A stretch of DNA of 64,000 nt from DASQHY01 sp035602605 (GTDB lineage: Bacteria; Acidobacteriota; Terriglobia; Acidiferrales; UBA7541). Shown here piece by piece: positions 1-8,764 of this stretch. The stretch lies in the NCBI GenBank assembly GCA_035602605.1, contig DATNLZ010000088.1, positions 1 to 64,000 of the forward strand, written 5' to 3'. Each line of letters starts with the position of its first letter. Within the stretch, counting starts at the first letter, position 1. The position numbers were made by a program, and so were the translations under genes. The notes beneath the pieces are model-generated. The model was not told the DNA's origin. It saw only the letters and a list, made by a program, of their open reading frames with translations, and made no database searches.

Positions 1-620
1 GTTTGTAATCATGCGTCATGGTCCCGCAGCGACCCGGCTTCATTGGCAAACCGGGCTGGGTGCGATCCAAGGCTTGGATCTGACTTTTCTCGTCCACGCA
101 TAGCACCAGTGCTTGGTCCGGTGGGTTCAGATAGAGTCCGACAATATCCACCAGTTTATCGACAAACTTTGGGTCGCGACTCAACTTGAAGGTGTCCAGG
201 CGATGCGGCTTGAGATTGTGCCGCTGCCAAATGCGGCGAACGGTGGCTTCGCTGACTCCCTGAACTTTGGCCATCGTGCGCGTGCTCCAATGCGTGGCTC
301 GGTGGTTTTCTGTGCAACGTGGCCTCCACGATGGCCGCGACTTGGGAACTCGTGATCCGTGGGATCCGGCCTGGACGAGGAGCGTCCTTTTCCAGGCCTG
401 CCGCGCGCAACGCCAGGAATCGCTGCCTCCACAGTTGCACGGTCGGTCGCGAAATGCGCAATCGCGCCGCGATCTCCTGATTTTCAATCCCCGCGGCAGC
501 CAGCAGGACAACTTGGGCTCGCTGCACCAAACGCTGCGGCTGGCTTCTGGCTTTCGCCCAAGACTGCAGCGTGGCCCGTTCTTCGGGGGACAAAACAACC
601 AAAGGTGCTTGCCTGCTCAT
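1..620 (-). pseudogene. IS630-family transposase, frameshifted and 3'-truncated by window edge
   Basis: The N-terminal part starts at 620 (MSRQAP) and contains the helix-turn-helix region typical of IS630 transposases (IAARLRISRPTVQLWRQRF). Reading continues in frame to about 300, after HRKPP. From there the expected sequence (THWSTRTMAKVQGVSEATVR) is found in another frame and continues to base 1. It includes LCVDEKSQIQALDRTQPG, which holds the first catalytic Asp of the DDE triad. The change is explained by loss of about two bases near 296-300. The protein is therefore probably inactive unless frameshifting occurs. The remaining DDE residues lie outside the window. Confidence 0.75.
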
Positions 621-678
621 GGGGAAGAGCATAAGGGAGGGGTTACAATAAGTCAATCTATTTATGACGCATTACACT
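1..678 (-). mobile_element. IS630-family insertion sequence, partial
   Basis: The region carries an IS630/Tc1-type transposase reading leftwards and leaving the window at base 1, so only the 5' part of the element is present. The outer end is probably near 660-680, where the leader before the transposase start gives way to unrelated AT-rich sequence. A TA dinucleotide, the usual IS630 target, lies in the CTAG at about 678-681. I cannot define the terminal inverted repeat because the partner end is outside the window. Confidence 0.6.
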
Positions 679-912
679 AGTTCCTCAACTGACCTTAATA
701 CCTTTCAGGGTTTCTAAGTGTCGGTGGATAAGCTGAACAAACCAATTAAATGTGCTCCACGTAAGGGGCCAGCAAGAAGTATTCGTTAAGTCTTTAGAAT
801 CGCCATTTGCAAAAATCGTGCCGGCAGGGCCCCAGATCGACGACTAAACCCGCCACGCCACGGCGGGGAAAATTAGCTTAGTGCTTATGCTATCTTGGGA
901 GCGAGAACTCTC

Positions 913-2115
913 GTGTTCGTTGACGAAGCCAAAATCTACGTGAAGGCTGGTGACGGGGGCAACGGCTGCGTCGCCTTTCGCCGCGAGAAGTTTGTCCCGC
1001 GGGGTGGCCCCAGCGGTGGCGACGGGGGCCACGGAGGCACCGTCATCCTGGAAGCTACCCAGCACGACAACACGTTGCTGCGCTACCGCTTCAATCGTGA
1101 ATTTCGTGCCGACCGTGGCCGCCATGGTGAAGGCTCGAATTGCACCGGCCATTCCGGTTCTGACATGATTCTGCCGGTGCCTGTCGGTACGGTTGTTTTC
1201 GATGGACAGTCCGGCGAGCAACTCGCCGATCTTACCGTAGCGGGCCAGCGTTTCGTTGTTGCCAAGGGTGGCCGTGGTGGCCGTGGCAATCAACACTTCG
1301 CCAAGCCGTGGCATCAGGCGCCTCGCGAATCCGAGGAAGGCCAGCCTGGCGACGAACGCCATCTGCGTCTCGAGCTCAAGCTTCTCGCCGACGTTGGCTT
1401 GGTGGGCTTTCCGAATGTTGGCAAGTCCACATTGATCGCGCGCATATCCGCAGCGCATCCAAAAATTGCCGACTATCCATTCACGACTCTTGAACCCAGC
1501 CTTGGCGTGGTTTCCGCCGACGGCGCGCCCGGAAAAGAAATGGGGCGCAGTTTTGTGGTCGCCGACCTTCCCGGTCTCATCGAGGGCGCGCATACCGGCG
1601 TTGGACTCGGGGTTCGATTCCTGCGTCACGTCGAGCGCACTCGCTTGCTTGCCCACTTAATTGACAGCAGTGACGCGTCCGATCGCGATCCTGTTCAGGA
1701 TTTCAAGATAATTACCGGCGAGCTCGCCGCCTTCAACAAAGCTCTGGCTGCCAAGCCCATGATTGTCGTAGCCACTAAGCTTGACGCGACTACAGATAAC
1801 GCGCGCCGCGATGCGCTTCGTGACTTCTGCGCCGCCAGGGGTCTCGAGTTCCACGCAATCTCCGCGGCCACTGGCCAAGGCGTCAAAGAATTGGTACGCG
1901 CGTTGGCCGATGCTCTCGATCGCATTCCACGCGCGGGGCCTGACGCTGGCCAAGCAGGGGAGGCAGAAGAAACTATTGCCATGGGGTCGGCCCCATTCAC
2001 CTCCAGTCGCGTATCGTCTGCGACGCCTGATTCATCCGGCTCGCCTGATTTTTCCGCACATTCTGGCGAAGTTCCCAATCCTGCAGACGCCGCTCCGGCT
2101 TCCAAGCGCCCATGA
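913..2115 (+). CDS. obgE: GTPase Obg/CgtA
   Basis: Essential GTPase that associates with the 50S subunit and links ribosome assembly to growth state. The glycine-rich Obg fold occupies about residues 1-160 (start FVDEAKIYVKAGDGGNGC). The G domain follows, with G1 GFPNVGKST, G3 DLPGLIEGAH and G4 ATKLD. A Pro/Ser/Ala-rich tail of about 60 residues follows the G domain. I chose GTG at 913 because the family begins M-F-V-D-E-A-K; an in-frame TTG at 895 would add six residues. It is the first gene of a rightward block followed 10 bases later by nadD, an order common in bacteria. Confidence 0.95.
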   Translation: MFVDEAKIYVKAGDGGNGCVAFRREKFVPRGGPSGGDGGHGGTVILEATQHDNTLLRYRFNREFRADRGRHGEGSNCTGHSGSDMILPVPVGTVVFDGQSGEQLADLTVAGQRFVVAKGGRGGRGNQHFAKPWHQAPRESEEGQPGDERHLRLELKLLADVGLVGFPNVGKSTLIARISAAHPKIADYPFTTLEPSLGVVSADGAPGKEMGRSFVVADLPGLIEGAHTGVGLGVRFLRHVERTRLLAHLIDSSDASDRDPVQDFKIITGELAAFNKALAAKPMIVVATKLDATTDNARRDALRDFCAARGLEFHAISAATGQGVKELVRALADALDRIPRAGPDAGQAGEAEETIAMGSAPFTSSRVSSATPDSSGSPDFSAHSGEVPNPADAAPASKRP

Positions 2116-2125
2116 TGGAGTCCCA

Positions 2126-2875
2126 TTGACCACCACCCAACTTCATCGCATCGCTTCGCGCGCACATCCGCATCCCCGCAACATTGCGCTTTTTGGCGGC
2201 TCCTTTGATCCCATTCACAACGGGCATCTTACCGTCGCCCGCGCCGCTGATCGGCGCTTCAATTTTGACGAGATCCTTTTTATTCCTTCCAGCCGCCCGC
2301 CACACAAGCAGCGCAGCCTGGCTCCGTTTCCGCATCGCTTCGCCATGGTTTCGCTGGCCTGCGCGGAGCATCCGCATTTCGTTCCCTCGCTTGCCGAAGC
2401 AGGTGAAGATTTCAGCGGTCAGCAGCTTTTTTACAGTATCGACACGGTTCGCCATTTTCGCCGTGTCTATCATCGCCTGGATCGTCTTTACTTCATCATT
2501 GGGGCTGATGCTTTTGTGCAGATCGCCACTTGGAAAGATTATGAAACCTTACTCACGTCTTGCGACTTCATCGTGGCCACGCGTCCTGGCGTCCGCCCCG
2601 ATGCCTTGCGCCTAGTAATTCCGACGGAATTACTTGGCAGGCCGCAGCATGTTCGCCGCAGCTCGGACATGCCTACCGGCGTCGCAGCCCCGGGCGCGCA
2701 GGACGCAACGGTTCTCGCTAAGCTGCGCCGCACCACTATTTTTCTACTCGACACTGTGATGAGCGACGTTTCTGCCACTGCTATTCGAAGGCGCGTTCAT
2801 CACGGCCAATCTATCCACGGGCTTGTTTCTGCACGCGTCGAGGAATACATTGGAAAGCAGGCCTTGTACCGGTGA
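2126..2875 (+). CDS. nadD: Nicotinate-nucleotide adenylyltransferase NadD
   Basis: Transfers AMP from ATP to nicotinate mononucleotide in NAD synthesis. The nucleotidyltransferase signature GGSFDPIHNGH lies near residues 24-34. The second ATP-binding element appears as VSATAIRRRV near residue 220 (usual form ISSTxIR). The frame is open far upstream into obgE. The TTG at 2126 is chosen because a GGAG at 2117-2120 precedes it with five-base spacing. This gives 249 residues, slightly longer than the usual 190-220, with an insertion near residue 160-195. The stop overlaps the GTG of rsfS. Confidence 0.92.
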   Translation: MTTTQLHRIASRAHPHPRNIALFGGSFDPIHNGHLTVARAADRRFNFDEILFIPSSRPPHKQRSLAPFPHRFAMVSLACAEHPHFVPSLAEAGEDFSGQQLFYSIDTVRHFRRVYHRLDRLYFIIGADAFVQIATWKDYETLLTSCDFIVATRPGVRPDALRLVIPTELLGRPQHVRRSSDMPTGVAAPGAQDATVLAKLRRTTIFLLDTVMSDVSATAIRRRVHHGQSIHGLVSARVEEYIGKQALYR

Positions 2876-3285
2876 CTATGGATTCTCTTCATCCCGAACT
2901 TGGTCCCGAAGTGCGCCGAGCCGTCGAGGCCGCGCAGAATAAAAAAGCTGGTGGCATCACGGTTCTCGATTTGACTGGCCTCAGCGCTTTCACCGATTGT
3001 TTTTTGGTTTGCACTGGTTTCAGCTCCCCGCAAGTGAAAGCCATCTGTGATGAAATCGAGGAGCAACTCGCGCAAATCGGAACTCGTGCTGCTCATCGCG
3101 AAGGTTACTCCTCGGCCGAATGGGTTCTGCTCGACTTCCGCAGCTTTATCGTTCACATCTTCTCCGAGCAGGCTCGCCGCTTCTACGATCTCGAGCGCCT
3201 ATGGCGTTCGGCGCGCCGCGTCGAGATCCGTGATGACCCGCCCAATTCTTTGCCGGACAATTCTTCAGGTATTTATTCCCCATGA
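2872..3285 (+). CDS. rsfS: Ribosomal silencing factor RsfS (Iojap family)
   Basis: Binds ribosomal protein uL14 and blocks subunit joining during nutrient limitation. Family hallmarks are visible: TVLDLTGLSAFTDCFLVCTG, REGYSSAEWVLLDF and VHIFSEQARRFYDLERLW. The core covers about residues 8-115 and a short polar tail follows. Translation could begin at GTG 2872, overlapping the nadD stop, or at ATG 2878; neither has a clear Shine-Dalgarno, which fits translational coupling. The gene overlaps the following sigma-54 activator by four bases (ATGA). Confidence 0.93.
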   Translation: MTMDSLHPELGPEVRRAVEAAQNKKAGGITVLDLTGLSAFTDCFLVCTGFSSPQVKAICDEIEEQLAQIGTRAAHREGYSSAEWVLLDFRSFIVHIFSEQARRFYDLERLWRSARRVEIRDDPPNSLPDNSSGIYSP

Positions 3286-4223
3286 GCGCGGAGCGTCTTC
3301 CATGGATCGCCAATGACCCGGCTTCACGACGACTGTTAGGACTCGCGCAAAAAGTTGCCGCGGCTTCAACCACACTGCTGATCACCGGCGAAAGTGGAAC
3401 CGGAAAAGATCATTTAGCGCGATTCATTCATGAGCTCAGCGAGCGTCGCGACGCACCTTTCCAGAAAATCGATTGCGCCAGCCTGCCGCAAGAGCTTGTT
3501 GAATCCGAGTTGTTTGGCCACGAGCGCGGCGCGTTTACTGGCGCCGTCGAGCGCAAGCTGGGCCGCTTCGAGCTGGCCCGCAACGGCATGCTGGTTCTCG
3601 ATGAAATTGCGGCGCTCTCGCCCGCGACGCAGTCGAAGCTCCTCCGCGTCCTTGAAGAGCGCCGTTTCGAACGTCTCGGCGGCACGGAAACTCTGCGCAT
3701 CGAAGCGCGCTTGGTGGCCCTGACCAACGCCGATTTACAAAAGGCCGTCGCCGAAGGCCGCTTTCGCGAGGACCTTTTTTTTCGATTGAATGTGGTCACG
3801 CTAAACGTTCCGCCGCTGCGCGAGCGCGCTGCCGATATTCTCCCCATCGCCGAGTACCTGCTCGCAATGCTTGCTCCGGTGCACGGTAGAAACAGTGTGA
3901 GCCTCGACGGCGATTCTCGCCGAGCGTTTTCGGGGTACGCCTGGCCAGGAAATATTCGTGAGCTGCGCAACGCACTCGAGCGCGCGCTGGTTTTTGCAAA
4001 AACCTCGGAGCTGACCCTGCTCGATTTTCCCGAGCCTGTCCGAACCGCGGATTCCCGCACCACGAGCTTCGCGACGGGCTTGCGCTCGCTCGAAGAAGTT
4101 GAGCAGGAAGTGATTGCGGCGACCCTCGAGGCTACCCACTACAAAATCACCAAAGCCTCGCAGATCCTAGGCATCAGCCGCAAAACGCTTCTCGATAAAC
4201 GCAAGCGCTATGGCTTAAAATGA
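3282..4223 (+). CDS. Sigma-54 dependent AAA+ activator without sensory domain
   Basis: Predicted bacterial enhancer-binding protein of 313 residues. It contains Walker A (GESGTGKD), the GAFTGA loop that contacts sigma-54 (ELFGHERGAFTGAVE), Walker B (GMLVLDEIAAL) and the sensor region FREDLFFRLNVV. A Fis-type helix-turn-helix lies at the C-terminus (ITKASQILGISRKTLLDKR). The AAA+ domain starts within the first 10-15 residues, so there is no N-terminal receiver, PAS or GAF domain. Its activity must be set by another protein or by expression level. It sits inside a ribosome/NAD gene block, overlapping rsfS by four bases, and its targets cannot be read from here. Confidence 0.9.
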   Translation: MSAERLPWIANDPASRRLLGLAQKVAAASTTLLITGESGTGKDHLARFIHELSERRDAPFQKIDCASLPQELVESELFGHERGAFTGAVERKLGRFELARNGMLVLDEIAALSPATQSKLLRVLEERRFERLGGTETLRIEARLVALTNADLQKAVAEGRFREDLFFRLNVVTLNVPPLRERAADILPIAEYLLAMLAPVHGRNSVSLDGDSRRAFSGYAWPGNIRELRNALERALVFAKTSELTLLDFPEPVRTADSRTTSFATGLRSLEEVEQEVIAATLEATHYKITKASQILGISRKTLLDKRKRYGLK

Positions 4224-4274
4224 TTTCGCTCCGGCCATTGTGGGCGGACGTTTAGAGAAACGTTTCCTCGCTTC

Positions 4275-4703
4275 ATGAAAATCCGACTGGTCATGCTTGG
4301 CAAGACTCGCCGCTTAGAGATGCGCGCATTGCTCGATGACTATTTGGCTCGTATCCGTCACCACGCCGCGATTGAAGTTACCGAGCTGCGCGATTCTCAA
4401 GCATCTCTGCGCAAGCTGTCGCTCGATTCCGCAGCAACGATCGTCCTACTCGACGCAGCCGGTAAACAATTCACTTCCGAGACATTCGCCGGATGGCTTG
4501 GCGAGCAGCGCGATCGCGGCTCGCGCGAACTCATCTTTCTCTGCGGCTCCGCCGAAGGTTTTCCTGAAGCGCTGCGCAAACGCGCGAATGCAAAACTGTC
4601 CCTCACCGCGCTCACGGTGTCGCACGAACTTGCTCGCGTGGTTCTCGCCGAGCAACTCTATAGAGCTTTCGCAATGCTTTCCGGCAGTCCTTACCCAAAA
4701 TGA
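4275..4703 (+). CDS. rlmH: 23S rRNA pseudouridine-1915 N3-methyltransferase RlmH
   Basis: SPOUT-class methyltransferase acting on Psi1915 in helix 69 of 23S rRNA. The protein is 142 residues, close to the usual 155. The SAM-binding knot shows FLCGSAEGFPE, where FLIGGPEG is usual, and the C-terminus has the diagnostic HELARVVLAEQLYRAF followed by GSPYPK. Final residue K replaces the typical PYHK ending. It starts 51 bases after the sigma-54 activator and is probably co-transcribed with the block beginning at obgE. Confidence 0.92.
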   Translation: MKIRLVMLGKTRRLEMRALLDDYLARIRHHAAIEVTELRDSQASLRKLSLDSAATIVLLDAAGKQFTSETFAGWLGEQRDRGSRELIFLCGSAEGFPEALRKRANAKLSLTALTVSHELARVVLAEQLYRAFAMLSGSPYPK

Positions 4704-4786
4704 TCTCGCGTTTCTCTCATCGGGCTGAGCGTGGTCCATCGCTTTCTGTTGCGCTTCATCGCCAATCGCCGTGCTGATGTACTACC

Positions 4787-5176
4787 ATGTCGATCATGTC
4801 CATTCGGATCTTACCCGACTCCAACGCTCCGACTGCCGCGATTGAGCTCACCCTCTCGCGAGCGCTCGCGGATTACGATATCGAAGAAGTGGAGATGACC
4901 ATTCCGCGCGACGTCGACGGAATCCTTGTCACCCAGGGTTTCCGTGATCTGGTTGACGACGCTCGCGTAGTTCTCGCCGATCTGCTTTCCGGCACAAGCT
5001 TGGAAATCGTGCAATTGACCGGCGCGATCTGTCCCGGCCAGGGTGTATTTCGACCAGGACTCTGGCTCGTGCTTCGCGAATCGGGCGTGCTTCCCAACGC
5101 GCCGATGTCCGATCAGGCGCGCGCGCGACTCGCCACCATCGCCAATGGACTGCGCAGTCGTTTGCAACTGTCCTAG
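4787..5176 (+). CDS. Conserved-looking hypothetical protein, 129 aa
   Basis: I do not recognise the family. The protein is soluble, without signal peptide, membrane segment or cysteine cluster (single Cys in GAICPGQG). It begins with a beta-strand-like segment (MSIRILPDSNAPT) and has an acidic middle (DYDIEEVEMTIPRDVDG). The C-terminal helix is basic. Coding is supported by codon usage like its neighbours and by tight linkage: its TAG overlaps the GTG of the cobalamin adenosyltransferase. Start is ambiguous between ATG 4787 and ATG 4796. A role linked to cobalamin or rRNA modification is only guilt by association. Confidence 0.7.
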   Translation: MSIMSIRILPDSNAPTAAIELTLSRALADYDIEEVEMTIPRDVDGILVTQGFRDLVDDARVVLADLLSGTSLEIVQLTGAICPGQGVFRPGLWLVLRESGVLPNAPMSDQARARLATIANGLRSRLQLS

Positions 5177-5730
5177 TGCCTGACTGGAATCTTATGCCCG
5201 AAGAAAAAGGACTTTTGATCGTTTATACCGGCCCTGGAAAGGGCAAAACAACTTGCGCGCTCGGTACGGCGTTTCGCGCTGTTGGCCAGGGCCTGCGCGT
5301 GCTTATGGTCCAATTCATCAAGGGCTCATGGCATTACGGAGAACTTGACGCCGCCAAAATGCTCGGCGACGACAAATTCGAAATTCGCCCGATGGGCCGC
5401 GGCTTTGTAAAAGTGGGGGGCGCCGAAACCGATCCGGAAGACACCCGCCTTTGTGAACAGTGTTGGAGGGTTGGCCGCGAAGCGATTTACGGCGGCGCGT
5501 ATGATCTCGTGATCCTCGATGAGATCAATTACGTGATTACTTACGGAATGCTGGAGGTCGAAGCAGTTTTGGTGGCGTTGCGTGACCGCCCCGAGCGGGT
5601 CCACGTCATCTGCACGGGACGCAATGCTCATCCCCGGCTGGTGGAGGTGGCTGACCTGGTTACGGAGATGCGCGAGGTGAAACACCCTTACACCAAGGGT
5701 ATACTTGCGCAGCGGGGTATCGACTATTAA
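5176..5730 (+). CDS. cobO: Cob(I)yrinic acid a,c-diamide adenosyltransferase (CobO/BtuR type)
   Basis: Attaches the 5'-deoxyadenosyl group to cobalt in corrinoids. It is recognised by P-loop GPGKGKTTCALG near residue 20, MVQFIKG, the acidic LVILDEINYVITYG and the ending REVKHPYTKGILAQRGIDY, which is diagnostic of the family. Length is 184 residues. GTG 5176 overlaps the preceding stop; ATG 5194 (MPEEKG) is an alternative start. No other corrinoid genes are nearby, so it may serve B12 salvage rather than complete synthesis. Confidence 0.92.
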   Translation: MPDWNLMPEEKGLLIVYTGPGKGKTTCALGTAFRAVGQGLRVLMVQFIKGSWHYGELDAAKMLGDDKFEIRPMGRGFVKVGGAETDPEDTRLCEQCWRVGREAIYGGAYDLVILDEINYVITYGMLEVEAVLVALRDRPERVHVICTGRNAHPRLVEVADLVTEMREVKHPYTKGILAQRGIDY

Positions 5731-5815
5731 CCCCCTGCACGGGCTGCCGCGCAACAGCAGCGCCCGGAGGGTTCGTAAGTTCGTTGCTGGATTGAGGTAG
5801 TTCCCAGGTTTCGCT

Positions 5816-6664
5816 ATGTCATGGTTTAAGCGAGATAAAAAACCGATCGAGCAGCCCACGCCGCCTGACGAGCGCCGCGTTAAGACCGAAGGGCTGTGGA
5901 TCAAGTGCGACTCGTGCCGCGCAATCGTGTGGAAGAAGGATCTTGAAGCGAATTGGCAGGTCTGTCCGAAGTGCCAATTTCATTTCAAGCTGAATGCCAC
6001 TCAGCGCCTGGAGTTGCTGCTCGACGGCCGGTGGACCGAGCATGACGGTTCGATGGTTTCGACCGATCCGCTGCACTTCGTGGACACCCGGCCATACGTT
6101 GATCGGCTCAGGGAAGCGCGCAAGAGACTTGGTGCGGGTGACGCGATTATTTGCGGCGAAGGCGCGATCAACGGACGCGCGGTCGTATGCTGTTCGATGG
6201 AGTTCGGCTTCATTGGCGGATCCATGGGCGCGGTGGTTGGAGAAAAAGTGACACGGGCGATTGAGCTGGCGCTTGCCACGCGGCAGCCGCTGGTGATCGT
6301 TTCCTGCTCCGGGGGCGCGCGCATGATGGAGGGCACGATCAGCCTAATGCAGTTAGCCAAAGTTTCCGCCGCGTTAGCGCGTTTCGATGAAGCCAAGCTT
6401 CCGTATATTTCCGTGCTGACCGATCCAACCACAGGAGGCGTGACTGCGAGCTACGCGATGCTGGGCGACCTAAATATTGCCGAGCCCGGCGCGCTGATCG
6501 GATTCGCAGGTCCGCGGGTCATTGAACAGACCATCCGGCAGAAGCTGCCGGATGGTTTTCAAACCTCGGAATTCCTGCTGGAACACGGTTTCCTTGATGC
6601 TGTCGTGCACCGCAAAGATCTGAAGGGCTACATCAGCTCGGCGCTGGAGATGTTTCTCGCCTGA
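5816..6664 (+). CDS. accD: Acetyl-CoA carboxylase carboxyltransferase subunit beta
   Basis: Forms the carboxyltransferase of acetyl-CoA carboxylase with AccA and makes malonyl-CoA for fatty-acid synthesis. The N-terminal zinc ribbon has two CxxC pairs (CDSCRA and CPKCQF, near residues 32-55). The crotonase-fold core follows, with SGGARMMEG and the oxyanion/CoA region VLTDPTTGGVTASYAMLGD. Length is 282 residues, typical. It lies nine bases upstream of folC, the accD-folC pairing found in many bacteria. Confidence 0.96.
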   Translation: MSWFKRDKKPIEQPTPPDERRVKTEGLWIKCDSCRAIVWKKDLEANWQVCPKCQFHFKLNATQRLELLLDGRWTEHDGSMVSTDPLHFVDTRPYVDRLREARKRLGAGDAIICGEGAINGRAVVCCSMEFGFIGGSMGAVVGEKVTRAIELALATRQPLVIVSCSGGARMMEGTISLMQLAKVSAALARFDEAKLPYISVLTDPTTGGVTASYAMLGDLNIAEPGALIGFAGPRVIEQTIRQKLPDGFQTSEFLLEHGFLDAVVHRKDLKGYISSALEMFLA

Positions 6665-6673
6665 TCGGCTGAC

Positions 6674-8050
6674 ATGAACTACGCTGAAGCAGTCCGTTAT
6701 TTACTCACGCTAGGACGTGAGCTTGCCGCGCCGACACAGCCCATTCCCGCCAAATTCGATCTCGCAACTATCCGAGTTCTCACCGAGCATTTAGGTAATC
6801 CGCACTGCGCTTACCCCTGCATCCATATTGCGGGCACGAACGGCAAAGGCTCGACGGCGGCCATGTTGGAAAGTATTTTGCGCGCTGCCGGACTGCGCAC
6901 CGGTCTCTACACCTCGCCACATCTCGAGCGCATCAATGAACGCATCCGCATCGCGGGTGAATCTATTTCCGACGATGAATTCGCCGCAGCGTTCACCCGT
7001 CTCCACGAACTCATTGAAGAGCTGCTCGCCTCTGGAGCGCTGCGCGTTCACCCCACTTATTTCGAGTGCCTGACGGCAATGGCGTTCAGTCTGTTTGCAA
7101 AGGAACGTTTAGACTTTGCGGTGATTGAAGTGGGTCTGGGCGGCCGGTTTGATGCCACCAATGTTGTCGTGCCGGAAGTGGCGGTGATTACGCAGATTGA
7201 TTTCGATCACGAAAACTTTCTGGGACACTCAATCGAAGAAATCGCCACGGAGAAAGCGGGTATTCTAAAAGCGGGCGTACCCGTTGTCAGCGCAGCCGAG
7301 CGTGCCGAGGCACGCTCGGTGATTACCCGTTTTGCGAAAGAACTCGGTTGCCGCCTCGTTGAACTAGATGCCGCCTACGAAATCGAAACTAAATCGGAGC
7401 AAGCTCTAAGCTCCCGGGCGAGAATCCGCGAACTCTCTTCCGGGTGGACCTTGGGCATTACGGTACCGCTTCCGGGCCGCTTTCAATTGCGCAACGCCCT
7501 CACTGCGGTTGCCGCGGCACGCCTGATTGCCGCCAGTCATCGTCCAGACAGTTCTATGGGATCTAGTTCCGGGTTTCCTGTGGGTGACGCGGCAATTTCG
7601 CGGGGGCTGTCCACGGTTCATTGGCCTGGCCGATTGGAACGTTTGCAAGAGCATCCCTCGGTGTATCTTGACGGCGCGCATAATCCGGCGGGCGCGCGCG
7701 AGCTTGCAGCCTATTGGGATGCGCACCTTTCCGGGCGACGCATCCATCTTGTATACGGTGCGCTCCGTGACAAAGCGGTCGACGAAGTTGCGGGAATCCT
7801 CTTCTCACGGGCGTCGAGCGTAGTGCTCACACAACCGCCAACGCCACGCGCGATATCGGCGAGGCTACTGGCGGAGATGACCGACCATTTCGGCGCGCAG
7901 GTTCACATCGTGGTCGAGCCAGAAGCTGCGCTGGAGCGGGCGATGGCTGTGGCTGCGCCGAACGATGTTATTTTCGTCGCGGGCTCGCTGTATTTGGTGG
8001 GAGCGCTGCGGCGGTATTGGTTTGCTCGTATAGGTGTCGCTAAGCTGTAG
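6674..8050 (+). CDS. folC: Bifunctional dihydrofolate synthase / folylpolyglutamate synthase
   Basis: Adds glutamate to dihydropteroate and to folates using ATP; it belongs to the Mur-ligase superfamily. ATP-binding loop HIAGTNGKGSTAAMLES lies near residues 51-67 and TSPHLERINERIRI is the folate-binding stretch. VIEVGLGGRFDATNVV and the FDHENFLG region complete the central domain. The C-terminal domain contains YLDGAHNPAGAREL. Length is 458 residues. It follows accD directly and precedes purE by about 50 bases, so it probably lies in the same transcript. Confidence 0.95.
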   Translation: MNYAEAVRYLLTLGRELAAPTQPIPAKFDLATIRVLTEHLGNPHCAYPCIHIAGTNGKGSTAAMLESILRAAGLRTGLYTSPHLERINERIRIAGESISDDEFAAAFTRLHELIEELLASGALRVHPTYFECLTAMAFSLFAKERLDFAVIEVGLGGRFDATNVVVPEVAVITQIDFDHENFLGHSIEEIATEKAGILKAGVPVVSAAERAEARSVITRFAKELGCRLVELDAAYEIETKSEQALSSRARIRELSSGWTLGITVPLPGRFQLRNALTAVAAARLIAASHRPDSSMGSSSGFPVGDAAISRGLSTVHWPGRLERLQEHPSVYLDGAHNPAGARELAAYWDAHLSGRRIHLVYGALRDKAVDEVAGILFSRASSVVLTQPPTPRAISARLLAEMTDHFGAQVHIVVEPEAALERAMAVAAPNDVIFVAGSLYLVGALRRYWFARIGVAKL

Positions 8051-8101
8051 GCAATCAACAAGAGCAATGCGGCGACGCAAAAGACAATGGAGGAATCGAG
8101 A

Positions 8102-8602
8102 ATGAGTTCAGCAGCAAAGCCGCTTGTGGGCGTGATCATGGGCTCGAAAATGGATTGGGAGACGATGGAGCATTGCGCTAAAACGCTAGGCGAGCTTGGC
8201 GTGCCGCACGAAGTGCGCGTGCTTTCCGCCCATCGCACGCCTGACCAGTTGTTGGAGTACGCCAGCACAGCGGAGGGTCGCGGGCTGGAAGTGATTATCG
8301 CGGCAGCCGGTGGCGCTGCGCATTTGGCCGGAGTGACCGCCGCAAAAACAATCCTTCCTGTGCTCGGGGTCCCCATGGAATCGAAGTCGCTCAAGGGACT
8401 CGACTCCTTGCTTTCTACCGTGCAAATGCCCAGCGGAATTCCTGTGGGAACAGTGGCCATCGGTAAACCGGGTGCGATCAACGCGGCCCTATTCGCTGCG
8501 GCGATTCTGGGGACAAAGCATCGGGAATTTCGCGAGGCCATCCGCCGATATCGCGCGGCCCAGACAGCCTCAATCCTCTCCCACCCGGACCCACGTTTAT
8601 AG
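8102..8602 (+). CDS. purE: N5-carboxyaminoimidazole ribonucleotide mutase PurE
   Basis: Converts N5-CAIR to CAIR in purine synthesis. Class I PurE signatures are present: VGVIMGSKMDWETM, VLSAHRTPDQL, AAAGGAAHLAGV and the VQMPSGIPVGTVAIGKPGA loop. ATG 8102 is preferred over an in-frame ATG at 8087 because GGAGGA at 8089-8094 lies seven bases before it. This gives 166 residues, the normal size. No purK follows, which is unusual; the partner must be encoded elsewhere. Confidence 0.95.
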   Translation: MSSAAKPLVGVIMGSKMDWETMEHCAKTLGELGVPHEVRVLSAHRTPDQLLEYASTAEGRGLEVIIAAAGGAAHLAGVTAAKTILPVLGVPMESKSLKGLDSLLSTVQMPSGIPVGTVAIGKPGAINAALFAAAILGTKHREFREAIRRYRAAQTASILSHPDPRL

Positions 8603-8764
8603 TTTGTTGCGAAACCTAAGGCGACCGATTGCCGGGCGCCCCGATGATCACACCAGTTGACCCGCGCGCATCCTTTTGCAAAAGGCTCAACGAGCCCTGG
8701 TTTACGCCAGCCAACTCCTCCAAGTTGCTGGCTCCGCTGCAGCGATGCTAGGATATTTGTTTCA

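Noticed and set aside
1611..1630. tRNA-like T-arm sequence GGTTCGATTCC
   Set aside because: Lies inside the obgE coding sequence and no cloverleaf can be built around it.
844..1656. 270-codon leftward frame antisense to obgE
   Set aside because: Overlaps the whole obgE G domain on the other strand and has no family features.
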